The position numbers and the translations under genes are program-made. Below the pieces are notes generated by a model, which worked only from the letters and a program-made list of their open reading frames with translations, did no database searches and was not told the origin of the DNA. Positions 49,441 through 61,700 of a DNA stretch of 64,000 nt are shown piece after piece (the first letter of the stretch is position 1; every line of letters starts with the position of its first letter). The stretch is taken from assembly GCF_029931775.1 (NCBI RefSeq), contig NC_079321.1:10855001-10919000 (forward strand), read 5' to 3'. Origin of the DNA: Euleptes europaea. Its lineage: Eukaryota; Chordata; Lepidosauria; Squamata; Sphaerodactylidae.

Positions 49441-50242
49441 TTGATTTGTCAGGACTAACTTGTGAAGGAAACTAGTGAACCTATATTTTAGCAAAAATGA
49501 ATTTAAGCCAATTCAGTATTCTTAGCATTAATTGGTCTTAACTAATGAATACTCTGAAACAAAGCATGCTTACACTGTGTTCAATGGTCTTCATTCACAA
49601 GTCAGTTAACCCTGTTATTTTTATTAACGATTGAACTGCAAGTTTGTTCAGGACACAGAACCATTATTTATCAACAGTGCCAATTCTGTACACTATTCAA
49701 GGCAAAACAATATTAAAACTTTTTTTCATTTCAAATTCAAAAGAAAATCCTTCAAAAGCACATTACATTAAAAGTACATTACATGAAATATGGATCTATT
49801 CCTTTCAAATTAACCATGTCCAAAAGTGACACATTCCTGATGTCATTTGTAGAAAAAACCCTAAAGAAATCAGATGTCCTAAATTACACCTAGAACAGCA
49901 AAAATGTTCACGTTCTAAGAATCCAGCACCATTTTAAGGAACTAAACCAACAGCCCATTCCTGGGCGCTGCAACTGGAAAACATTTCAAATGTTAGGCAT
50001 CAAATTTTCATACATTAGCAAATTTCAAATGTTAGTCAATTTAAAGTACCTTATTTCTGTGAGTTCAAAACTGATTTTAGGTACATTTGCCACCTTTTGT
50101 AGCGCTCCAGCGCCTTTAAAAATCGCAAGACAGGAATGCAATACTTTTGAGAGGCTGATCTTTTCTGATGTGTTTTGCATATTATTATTCTACAACAAAC
50201 ATTAGACTACTTCCAGGTACTGAGACCAATACTGAAAACACT
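49441..50242. other. Intergenic, no recognised feature
   Basis: AT-rich between SLC25A27 and TDRD6. Confidence 0.5.
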
Positions 50243-50425
50243 AGCGTTGCCAACCTCCAGGAAAAGTCTGGAGATCCCTAGAATTATCAGTCCCCCTGGA
50301 GAAAATGGTTGCTGTTTTGGAGGGTGGACACTATTGGCATTATACCCAACTGAGGTCCTGCCCCCAAACCCCCCTCCCCAGCCCCCCCCCCCCGCAAATT
50401 TCCAGGAATTTCCCAACCCAGCAAC
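50243..50425. mobile_element. MITE, GGGTTGCCA family
   Basis: GCGTTGCCAACCTCCAGGAA to CCCAACCCAGCAACTCTA. Confidence 0.65.
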
Positions 50426-50435
50426 TCTACACAAA

Positions 50436-51190
50436 ACCTACCTTGATTCAGCTGATCTGGCCACCTGGATCCATGCCACAATAACGTCAAGACCAGACTA
50501 CTGTAATGCAATCTACGTAGGTCTCTTCTCAACATAAACTTCTCAACTCCCGTTGTTGCAGAATGCTGCAGCTCAGTTATTATCTGGATCTAGGCAGAGC
50601 ATGTGTATTAATACCAGTCTGCAGTCACTCTATTGGCTGCCCATCAGTTACCAGGCTCAATTGAAAGTACTGGCTATCACATTAAAAGCCCTTCATGGCC
50701 TTGGACCCTCGTATCTGCAAGACCACGTCTCCACCTATGTCCCACTGCAACAACTTTGCTCACTGAGCAGGGCCTTCTGCAGGTGCCACGCTGCAGATGG
50801 GGAAATCAACAACTGCCTGTACATGTGCCTTCTCTGCACTGGCCCCTGCCCTGTGGAATGGCCTGCCTGAGGTGCTCAGAAAGGCTCCCGTGCACCGGGC
50901 ATTTCACAAGCAATTGTCCAGGAGGGCATTTTTAGAAAGGAAACAGAGCTACATCCTAATATATTGGCCCAGGAAAACACACTGAGTTTCTGCCGATGAC
51001 GTAACACAATGTTCTGCATTGTTTAACGTGTTGTGTTTAATACTTAACCTTTGTTCAGACAACAGGTCAGTTTCAAATTTACGCAGTTCCTAGCCCTATT
51101 GTATTGATTATTAGCTGCACTATTGACTGCACTGATTTACTTTGTGTCCCCTCAGTGAGAAAGGTTAACCATAAACAATGTATATAAATG
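50436..51190 (+). mobile_element. L2-like LINE fragment (reverse transcriptase C-terminus)
   Basis: Broken frames read RPDYCNAIYVGL, LQNAAAQLLSG, LYWLPISYQAQLKVLAITLK and ALHGLGPSYL, the L2-type thumb region. Many stops; no function. It ends near TGTATATAAATGAATAAAAA. Confidence 0.75.
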
Positions 51191-51228
51191 AATAAAAATA
51201 AGAAAATAAACTTCAAGATATGCAAATA

Positions 51229-51428
51229 TACATGTGAAGCTGCCTTATACTGAATCAGACCACTGGTCCATCTTGTCTACTTAGACTGGCAGCAGCTCTC
51301 CAGGGTCTCAGGCTGAGGTCTCTCACATCACCTACTGCCTGGTCCTTTTAGCTGGAGCTGCTGGGGAACGAACCTTGCCCCTTCTGCATGAAAAGCAGAA
51401 GCTCTACCACTGAGCCCTGCCCCTCTCC
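51229..51428 (-). mobile_element. tRNA-Ala-like SINE
   Basis: Minus copy, ATGTGAAGCTGCCTTATACT to CTCTACCACTGAGCCCTGCC, between SLC25A27 and TDRD6. Confidence 0.8.
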
Positions 51429-51739
51429 CCAAACGTGTCCACTCTGTAAACAATACTACATGCTATGGGCATAATGCAGCTTCTTTACCCAAAGGCAACC
51501 AGTAGTAAACAAAAAAAAACTCCTACCATTAGGTAACGCAGCCCAATTTTAGCAGCTAGGTCCAGCGAAGGAGCCAGCTTTATTTTTCCTGTAACTCCTG
51601 TACCTTATGAGGTAGATCATGAGGCTTGGCTTCCTGTCCTGAAAAACCTCCAGACTAACAAAGACTGTGTGTGTGTAAAGACTACAGTCCACAATGGCCA
51701 CGCGGATGAGCCTTGGGTTCCACACGTTCACAGGTCACT

Positions 51740-52030
51740 TCAGGGTACAGTGGTTCCACATGAACACGCCACACCCTCATTAGCCCATTATCTTGATACT
51801 GACAGGACAATGATCAGCACGTTACCTTTGATACTTTTTGCAGGACAATGACTCAGCTCAAACCCAACCCCTTTCTGACTATATATTACTCTTCCTACAC
51901 ACTTGACGCTGAGAGACACTGTCCTTCAGGGTGACTCCTCTGAAGGTGCCGGCCACAGCTGCTGGCGAAACGTCAGGAAAGAAAACACACGACCACGGTC
52001 ACACAGCCCGGATTACCCACAAGAACCAAC
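51740..52030 (+). mobile_element. Penelope-like 3' end relic upstream of TDRD6
   Basis: The 3' portion of a repeat of a type I have seen dispersed in reptile genomes (TTAGCCCATTATC...AACCCCTTTCTGACTATATA...ACACAGCCCGGATTACCC). It carries a hammerhead-like motif at 51936-51978 and ends about 130 bases before the TDRD6 CpG island. Confidence 0.5.
51936..51978 (+). ncRNA. Hammerhead-like motif, one core base off
   Basis: Stem I TCCT/AGGA (51936-51939, 51975-51978), CTGAAGG (one departure from CUGANGA), stem II GCC..GGC, GAAA (51967-51970) and CGTC. The final A of the core is G, so it is probably inactive. Confidence 0.45.
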
Positions 52031-52149
52031 CAACCGAGAGCATGAGGTGTTGGTTCATGGCTCCCGGATGCCAACTCCCCCAAAGCTTCCGTGTGCGCGC
52101 GCGTGTGGACACACAGTGTTCTAAGCCAGCCCTTATATCTGGGCCTTAC

Positions 52150-52900
52150 GTTTGAAACCCCGCTGGAAGGCCCCCCCAGGGCTGGAACTCCAGGCGCGCG
52201 TGCGCACTGGGCGTGCGAGCGAACTGAGGCTGGGAAGCGCCTCAGCAACCAACCGCCGCCCCAACCGCCGCGCGCGCCCGTTTGAACTCCCCGCAGGCGT
52301 GGGGTCACGTGGCCGCTGGGCGAGGCGGCGGGGCCGGCTGAGGAGAGGCGCGAAGGCGGCGTTGGCGGCGTGGTGGCAGTGGCGGTGGCGCCGCCGGGCC
52401 CCGCGATGTGCTCCGTCCTGCCCACGCCGGGCACCTCCATCAAGCTGCGCGTCTCCTTCGTGGAGGTGCAGGCGGAGACGCCGCTGGCCCGCCTGTGGGG
52501 CCTGTCGGGCGAGTGGCGGGAGCTGTACGGCCGCCTCCGCGACGAGCTGCAGGCCGCGCCGGGGCCTCGCCTGGCCAACGCCCCCGGCGGCGCCGGAGGG
52601 GCGGGCGCGGCCTCGGGCCTGGCCGTGGGCGACCTGGGCCTGGTGGAGCTGGGCGGGCGGTGGCTGCGCTGCCGCGTGGTGGGCCGCCTGCGGGGCCCCG
52701 GCCAGGAGTACCGCGTCTTCCTACTGGACGAGGGCCGCACCGTCAGCGCCGGGGCCTACTACCTGGCCCGCGGCCGTGAGGACTTCTTCCAGCTGCCCTC
52801 CGAGGTGCTGGGCTGCATCCTGGCCGACCTGGTGCCGCCCGGCCACTTCGCGGCCCAGGCGGCCGGCGAGCCCCAGGCCTTGGCCCCGCAGAGAGGCGGC
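52150..52900. promoter_or_regulatory. CpG island over TDRD6 5' end
   Basis: CpG density is high from about 52190, with CGCGCGTGCGC-type runs, through the first 500 bases of the coding exon. Two MYB-like CAACCG sites lie at 52250-52255 and 52262-52267. No TATA box was seen. Confidence 0.7.
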
Positions 52901-55900
52901 GGCAGGCTCAGCTTTGCCTGGACGGCCGGCGCCGTCGAGTTCCTGGGCTGCCTCCATGGCAAAGAGGTCTCGGGCCTGGTGCGGGAGGTGCTGATCCCCC
53001 AGCGCCTGGTGGTCCTGGAGCTGCCCTGGCTCCTGGCCCAGATGCACCACCTGGGCCTCGCCAGCCAGATCTCGCCCGCCGCCTTCCGTACCTTGCTGAA
53101 CGCCTCCTTGGGATGCAATCCTGCTCCACCGCAGCAGTCTTCCGTGCCTCCACCGCTGCCGCCGCCACCTCTTCCGCAGGTGCCCTCTCCTGCCGCCCCT
53201 GCCCGAGGCCAGCTGAGTCCTGGCTCCCTGGATTACTTCTACCCCAAGCTGGAGTTAAACATGACCGAGTCGGTGCTGGTGACGCAGATCTGCGACCCCC
53301 ACCACGTCTACTGCCAGCTGCGCAGCCTCTCCAAGGAGATCAGCCGTCTGACCGATGCCATGATTCAAGCCTTTGAGGGTGCTAGAGGAGAAGACCTGCA
53401 GGAGGCCTTGCCCACTCCGGGTTCCCCCTGTGCCGCCCGGGGCATAGACGGACACTGGTACCGAGCTCTGCTGCTGGAGATATATCCCGGGGGTGGTCCT
53501 GAAGAGCAGCCGGGGGCAGTGGCCCAGGTGATCTGTGTGGATTACGGCAGGAAGGAGTTTGTGACCAAGAGGAACCTGCGTCGCTTGCCGGGAGAGTGTT
53601 TCCGCATGCCGGTGGTGACCTACCTTTGCTCGTTACAGGGGATCACAGATGGAGGCTGCGGCTGGACCCGTTCACAGATCAGTGAGCTCAAGACCTTGCT
53701 GCTGGGCAAGGCGGTGCAAGCCAAGATCGAAGCTTATTGCGCCTTTGAGCATGTGTATTATGTGACCTTTTTTGGGGAAGAAGGTTTCAACCTCAACTGC
53801 CTTTTTGGGGTGCAGGCCCACTGCCTGACCCAGAGATTTGTGCACAGCCATCAAGGGTATGCGTCTAACTTAGTGGCTGAACAAGAAGGCGTTGGTGCCC
53901 CTACCAAGAAGGAGCTGCTGGGAGCACTGGCCACATTTGCTGCCGCCCCCCTGCCTAGCGTGCGTCTGAAGGCAGGAGAGTGCCACAAAGCCCAAGTGTC
54001 CTTCCTCAAAGACCCTACGCAGTTCTCCGTGTGCCTGCAGGAGTACCACCAGCCTCTCTGTCACTTGAAACAAAACTTACAAGACTTCTATTCCCAAAGC
54101 AAAAAACTAGAGGGTATTCTCCTTGAGCCCCAGCCAGGTTCCTTGTGCTGTGTGATGTTGAAGGAGAACACTTACCACCGTGCTGTTGTCACCGGCGTGC
54201 AGGGGGAAGGTATTGAAGTATACCTGGTTGACAGGGGAAACACGGAAATAGTTGACCTGTATAAAGTGAAGGAGCTGCTTCCTCAGTTCAGAGAACTTCC
54301 TGCCGTGGCGCTCAGGTGTGCCTTGGCTAATCCTTCCTCAAGTCAGCCGTGGAGTCCGGGCTCTGTAGACTATTTCAAGAAAGCCGTGATGAATAAGGAA
54401 CTGGTGGTTCAGGTCCTGGGCATGCAAGGGGACATTTACATAGTTGAACTTTTCGATCATTCTCTAGCAGGAGAGAAAAACTTAGCCAAACTCATGTCCC
54501 AGGGGAAGTATGCTGAGCATCATGACAATGCGGATTCAGAGACCATCCAGAAACTTTCAGATAAGCCTCTAAGAAGAGGTACTAAAGAACTGGGCACTAG
54601 TCAAAACCCTGTGAGAATGATATCTGCAAAAAATGGAGAATTCCCACCCAGACCTGACCGTCAAGCTCCCCGCTGTACTTCAGCTTTGACAGCCAAAATG
54701 CAGACGGTTGGGGGCATTTGTTCTTTGCCCAGTGAGACAGTTGCAAAAGAGGACTCTAGTGGTGCTCCGAATAGTTCGCCCCATCTTGTGCAAAACTACT
54801 CTGAAATAAAGCCAGGATTGTCTTGCGAAGGGCAATTAGAAGTTGGAAGTACAGTAGACGTAACAGTATCTTACGTAGAAAGTCCTAGTCTCTTTTGGTG
54901 TCAGTTAGCTAAAACTGCCTATGATCTGAGGGTACTTATGGCTGAGATTCAGCATTACTGTGTTCATGTAGCAGAGCCCCATGTTTGGCCTAACCCTGTG
55001 TGTTTGGCTAAGTATTCAGAAGACGGGAAGTGGTACAGAGCTCTTATTGTTCGTGCTGGCCGTCCTACAGAAGACGTAGAAGTCGTGTATGTTGACTATG
55101 GGAATAAAGAGCTTGTTTCTGTAAAGGACCTTCGTTCAACTAGGACTGAGTTTCTCAAGCTGAAGGCCCAGGCTTTCAGATGTAGCCTTTACAATTTAAT
55201 TCAGCCAGACAGTCAGGATCCTTTTGTTTGGGATGAAAAGGCCACTGACGCTTTTCAGGAATTTGTTGATTCAGCAAGCAAAATGGAACTGAAATGTACT
55301 ATATTTGCTTTAGCAGCATTAAATAATGCATACCTCCTTAATGTTGTGGACTTAATCACACCTTTTGAAAGCGCATGCCATTTTTTAACAAGGAAAGGTT
55401 TAGCCAGATCTGTAGAGCCAGATAAACCCTTGACATCATCAGTTCATCTGCTTTCTTACTATTATTCGACACATAACATCAAAATTGGAAGTGAAGAGTT
55501 GGTATATGTCACATACATTAATGATCTGCGTCTCTTCTACTGCCAGCTTGCCAGAAATGCACATGCTCTTGAACGCTTAACAAATAGCATTGGTAAACTC
55601 AGCAAAATGGGACATAGTCTGAAATCCTTGCCGGTTCCTGGAAACTTGTATCTTGCAAAGTATACTGATGGCTGCTGGTACAGGGCAATACTGGCTAAAA
55701 CAAGTCCTACCGAAGAAGTCTTCTTTGTGGATTTTGGGAATACGGAGTCGCTGACAAAAGAAGATCTGATTTTAGTACCCAGAGATGCCTATGAGATACT
55801 GCTTTTGCCAATGCAAGCCATAAAATGTTCATTATCTGATACTGCTGGTGTACCTAAAGAAGCCATTGTGTGGTTTGAAAAGGCAGTGCTAGATAAGCCC

Positions 55901-58730
55901 TTAAAGGCTTTAATTGTAGCAAAAGATCCTGATGGAAAGCTAATAGTTGAACTATATGCTGACAAAATGCAGATAAATGCAAAAATGAAAGAAGACTTAG
56001 GTTTGCAAGGCAGCAAAGCATTGGACAGATCTGCAGAAAATAAGGATTCGGGCAGTGAAGCAAGAAGGCCATTTTTTACAGGTGTTGACCATTCTACTCC
56101 AGAAATTAAGAGAAGCATGTCTAAAAATCTGGAATCCTTAAGTAGTAGCAGACCCAGAGCTTTGTGCAGAGAAGTAAAACCCTTTCAGCAGAAAACAATG
56201 CCAGAGGTGATGACACAGTCTCCTCTGCCAGTAGAAAGACTTAACTCAACTGATAGTGTGGCAGATAAGAGCAGACGTTATGTGCCCCTTGAAAAGAGAG
56301 AAGAGAAAGCTGATAGCTTGAGAACCAGAAATCAAAAGGAAACTTGCATAAACTCTTCACTTAAGAAAATGTGTGATTTGCCTCTGAAGAACACAAGCCC
56401 TGGTTTTAAAACCTTAGTGTATGTTTCTCATGTAAAGAATCCTTCTGACTTTTATGTTCAGCTAGTAGAAGATGAGCCACTGCTTGACAGTGTTTCAGAG
56501 AAACTAAACCAGTCTGAAACAACTGAGAACCTAAATGGACAGCATCTCCATGTAGGAGACTTAATATGTGCAGTTTTTCCAGAAGATGGCTTGCGGTATC
56601 GAGCTGTTGTCCAAAAGCAGCCGTCAGATGAAGGGATCAGCGTACAGTATATTGATTATGGTAATACTGCAGTAGTTAACATTTGCAAAACATGTAGACT
56701 CCTGGAGGACTGTGCACTGCTTCCGGCAATGGCCATTCATTGCTCATTGGGTGGCATTAAGACCATGGGGCTTCCAGAGTGGTCAGAGGAAGCCATGCTG
56801 TACTTCTCCCAGAGCACGAGTGAAATTCAGATGAACTGTGAATTTGTGGAACAACTTGCAGGCAAATGGGAAATTATTCTGTGCGATGGAGAAGGCAATG
56901 TGACTGCAGATTTGGTTAATAGTCATCTTGCGTGCAAAAAATCTGTTTTAGTAGAGACATCTGACAAAAACGAAACTGAGGTTGACATGATCGATTTGGC
57001 TGAAATTATTTCTGATACGCCTAGCAAAGCTGCACTCATCCAGGATGCCAAATCATTTTTCTGGAAGTCACCTATAGTTGGTCAAACTGTAAAAGCCTTT
57101 GCAGGATCCACAGAGAGCCCGGGATACTTCTGGTGTCAGTTTGCTGATCTTTATGAGATCCTTGCCATTGAAAAGAAAGTCCAAGATGCTAGGAAGCCTG
57201 CTGGTTGCAATACAGCTGATATTAAAATTGGCTACTGTTGTCTGGCAAAATGCAATAAAGATGAAAATTTTTACCGATCCATAGTTATCAGCTTAGAGGA
57301 GAGCACCTTGAGAGTTGCTCATATTGATCGTGGAACTGAGGAACTTGTCACCAGAGAGATGTTAAGGCAGATTTCTGATGAGCTGTTAACACTACCTCCT
57401 CAAGCATTTCCATGTTGTCTGTTTGGATTTAATTCCTCTGAGGGGTCATGGGTAGAAGGAGCAAGTGATATCTTCTGCAATAAAGTAGTGGATTCTTTAC
57501 TAGATGTTACAGTTATGGAAATACTATGCAATAGGCCTTTTGAAATTCCCTTATTTGTTGTTAATTTGGAATGTCAGAGGGAAAACATCAATGCACAAAT
57601 GAAACTTTTTTGGGAGCCTAACACTGAAGACGGTGGCTCAGCTGTGGCAAATATCCTCAGTCACGAAGGGCAGAACAGAGATGCTAAGGCAGAAGATTTG
57701 GAAGTTGTACTCTGTGAAACGGGAATGTCTGCTTCTACTTCTGTGGCTTCAAAATATACCATGGCTTCAGAAGATTATTTATATGCATCAACGGAAGACT
57801 GTTTAGCTTCTGCAAGGAATGAGGGCCTTTGTGAAACAAAAGGAAATGAATATCCACTTGAAGTAGAGGAACAACAAACTATACCTGAAACGCCTAATAA
57901 CGAACTGGACTTTTCTGTCCCTGAGAGAGAAAGTGATAGCAAGAGGTGTGTTCTAAATTGTTCAGATGTTTCTGAAATTCAGCTTCCAGCAAGTACGGAG
58001 GTGTCGGGACAGAATCCCTTTGAAGCCCAAGAGGAGGTCAAAGGCCAGAAGGCAACCTTAACACAGGACCCCGTTGAAGGGGAGCTGCCGTTGAGCTCTG
58101 AAGACTCTTCAGACTCGGTGGTCTTAGAAGTGCCTCTTTCCTCTGATACCAGGCAGCTGCTGACAGAACTGGAAGCCCTGAGAACTCATTCCTTCGAAAG
58201 CTTAGTGGAATTGGAGTCCATGATGAATCATCTCTCATGTGAAGAAATAGGAGAGACCTCCAAACTGGGCCTGGTTGAAGTGCCCTTGATGGAAGGAGAG
58301 TTGGAACAGAGTTCTTCGCTAATGGACGAAGTGGACGGCTGGCTCAGCTGTGGTCAGGAGAGGCTGCTAGAACTCCCAGTCCCTGCAACACCGCTTTTGC
58401 CAGCTGCTGAAACGAAGGAACTGTCCTTACTGCCTGCTCCACCTCCTCCCACTGTTCCGGAGATCCAATCACCCCTTTCAGGAAGTGAACTAAATCCGCA
58501 AGTCCCGTTTTACATGAGAGAGTCTACAGATCTGTGTGAAATTGGACAGGATGCCCCAAAGCTGAAAGACAGAAAACAGCAAACTGTCTCGGAGCAGAGT
58601 TCTGAACAAGTGGAGACGAGGCCTGCCGCGTGTCGATCTTTTGAAGAGAGCGACAGTAAGCTGGCCGAGGAGGATTCTGTGAGTACGCTGCTAGTGGGAG
58701 AGCAACCTGAAACTTCAAGTCAGAGTGCAG
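52406..58730 (+). CDS. TDRD6: TDRD6 exon 1 (seven Tudor units)
   Basis: 6325 bp open from ATG 52406 to the donor GCAG|GTAAGC. It starts MCSVLPTPGTSIKLRVSFVE. Codon GC content falls sharply along the exon: the first kilobase is CpG-rich and the rest AT-richer, as expected when a CpG island covers the 5' end. The exon carries Tudor units 1-7 and the acidic linker. Confidence 0.96.
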
Positions 58731-61700
58731 GTAAGCTTGTTTTTTTTTTTCTGGCAGAGGTTGATGTTTTGTGCATATAGAATGTATCTATATTTAAGAG
58801 CAGCACACTGATGTGTTTTACTTATGTTTCTGGGAGGAATTTGGAGCACAAAATGGGGGAAGAAATAAGAGCTAAACTTGCCAAAAGAGTGGAAATGGAT
58901 AGGCTTTTGACCATAGAACATACAACAATTTCTCTGTCTCTCTTGTTACAAAGGCTTCCTGTATCAATTCAGGTAAATAGACTTGTTAGCAGAATGCCAC
59001 ATTCTTGTATTCTGAAGCAAACATTGATGTTAAAAATATTTGCTTTCTGGGACCTATCTATTGCTACAGTCCTGGTACGCAATGTGTGCGTGTGTTAAGT
59101 GCCATCAAGTCGCTTCCTACTTATGGCGACCCTATGAATTAGTGTCCTCCAAAATGTCCTGTCATCGACAGCCTTGCTCAGGTCTTGCTCAGGGCCGTGG
59201 CTTCTTTTGTTGAGTTGATCCATCTCAGATGTCCTGTTTTTTTGGTGTTCCTGAGTTGAACTAAATGTTGAGGAGACTAATGGCCCATTCATATTTGTGA
59301 GCAACTGGGAAGGTTTCCTGTATAGCTCTTAGAATCAGAGAGTTGAAAGGGACCACCAGGGTAATCTAGTCCAACCCCCTGCACAATGCAGGAAATTCAC
59401 AACTACTTCCTCTCCCACACCCCCAGTGACCCCTACTGCATGCCCAGAAGATGGCCAAGATGCCCTCCCTCTCATCATCTGCTTAAGGTAATAGAATCAG
59501 CATTTGCTGACAGATGGCCATCTAGCCTCTTCTTCCTTGTACATTTTATATCTTGGCATATGTGAGCTGCTGCAACTTTCCAACATTTGTAAAATAACAT
59601 GCATCAACCAAAATTCTCCCTTTTATTGAAACTGTTGAAGGAGTTCTGTCCTGTCCACACCAGTATTCTATCTTTTTTTAATGCCTCTTAAAATCTGGTT
59701 CTATGATATGTATGCACTGCCCTTGTGTACTTCTATCATAATTGGGCTGTTTGGAATGAATAAACTACAACAAATCTTAGTTTTGTGTCCATGCAAACAG
59801 CACTCACTTTCGCTGTGTTACAGAGATCATAATGAAAGGGAAGAAGATATCCAAGTACTGTTTAGCTATTATATCGGGGGGAGAAATAAGAGCTGTGCTT
59901 GTGTATATATCTTCACCTAGGAGTTCTTGGGGAGAAAAACTGAGTGGGGGGTAGCTCAGATCTCTCAAGCCTGGTTGGGACTTACCATTTGGTGCCTCCT
60001 AGGGGAAGAGAAATTAACCCTTTGTCTCATTTCATATAGGTTGCGCCTTGCAGCAGGTGAGGTGCTTGTAAACAATGTGTTCTCTTGGCAGAAAAAAATG
60101 AAGCTCCTTACGAGTTAAAAGGATTTGATGTTGGATCCCAATGCATGGGGAGCACAGGTGCGCACTGGTATGAGGCTGAGATCTTGGGCGTTTCTGCTGA
60201 AGGTATAAAGGTAAGGCAACGAGAACATTCTGGGTGAGTTAACATTAACGCCCTAAATAGCTATCTTATAGTACTCACTCAACATGAGAACTGTTTTTGC
60301 TGCCCTTTGCATGGAGCCCCGTGGCGCAGAGTGGTAAGCTGCAGTACTGAAGTCAAAAGCTTTGCTCACAAACTGAGTTCGATCCCGACAGAAGTCAGTT
60401 TCAGGTAGCTGGCTCAAGGTTGACTTAGCCTTCCATCCTTCCGAGGTCGGTAAAATGAGTACCCAGTTTGCTGGGGGTAAAGTGCAAACGACTGGGGAAG
60501 GCAGTGGCAAACCACCCCGTAAACACAGTCTGCCTAGTAAACGTCAGGATGTGACTTTACCCCATGGGTCAGTAATGACCCGGTGCTTGCACAGGGAACT
60601 ACCTTTACCTTTTTCCCTAAGTAGACGTGTCTGTTCAAATGATGATCTTATCTTTACATAAAGGTTTTGAATCTTTCAAGTGAGGATGAAGAGACCGTCA
60701 GTCCTATAAATGTTTGGAATGGGATTCCTGAACAAAACTTGGGTCCAACCGAGGTATGCTCCTTGCTATAATTCTGAAGAACCGTGTTATGTTGACCGTC
60801 ACAGTTAAACTAGCAGCAGGCTTGTGCATGACCAGGAGGAAGATTAGGAAAGACGGAGGAGTGAAATCAATTCTTTGAATCTGTCTGTACAGTAGAAAGG
60901 GGAATGGGCAGAGGGGAGGGAGAATACGTACATTTGAACTGCAGTTCATCTGCTACACTTGTTGAGAATTGAATGGAAATTCTTATATATCTAGCTACAG
61001 ACTGCTACAGACTATAGCTTGTCACACAATTCTTTTTCTGTATTTGAAGTGCAACTGCTAATTGAGTATGTATAGCTTTAACAAGGTGTGTGAGCTCTAC
61101 TGCCTTGTTGTTTATTGAATTGCTAATGTGGTGCTTGGTTGAGAATGTGTATTGGCAAATAGAGCCAAGTTGTTTAATGAGCCATCCCGTTGCTGTTTCT
61201 TTGCTGCATCTGCTACGCTGCCAGGCGTGGCAAAGAGGTGGGTTGCCAAAATTAAAGTTAACGAGGAGGGAGGCTCAGTTCAGTTCACGTTAAGGAGCTC
61301 GAGTGAAAAATAATTTTTTAAAACTAAAATCAAGTCTCCTTACTAGTAAACTGAAATGTAGCCAATACAATACAATACAATACAGGGTGGTTGTTTTTTT
61401 TTTGTGAAGAAGTGTTTGTGTGTGTGAAGCATCTAGGAAATTGCACCTGTCCCTGTTAAATTGGAGGAATGGATTATTAAGCCCATTTTTGGCACCTAAC
61501 GTATTGGAAATTGTATTGTGGCTTAAAACTGTCTTTAAATTTTTTTTTTTTGCTTCAACAGACTAACCCTGTAGAATTGGTCTCTAATAAGGTTAAAATT
61601 CTTATACTTAAGACAGTAAGAAACAATGGCTAGCAGCCTGTTGTTAGTTTCTGATGACAAATAGGCATTTGTCATGGGGTGGGGGTATTGCCACTGATTT

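Noticed and set aside
52152-52994. 280-codon frame and other long frames across the TDRD6 5' end
   Set aside because: Alternative frames of the CpG-rich start of TDRD6, with biased Arg/Ala/Trp composition.
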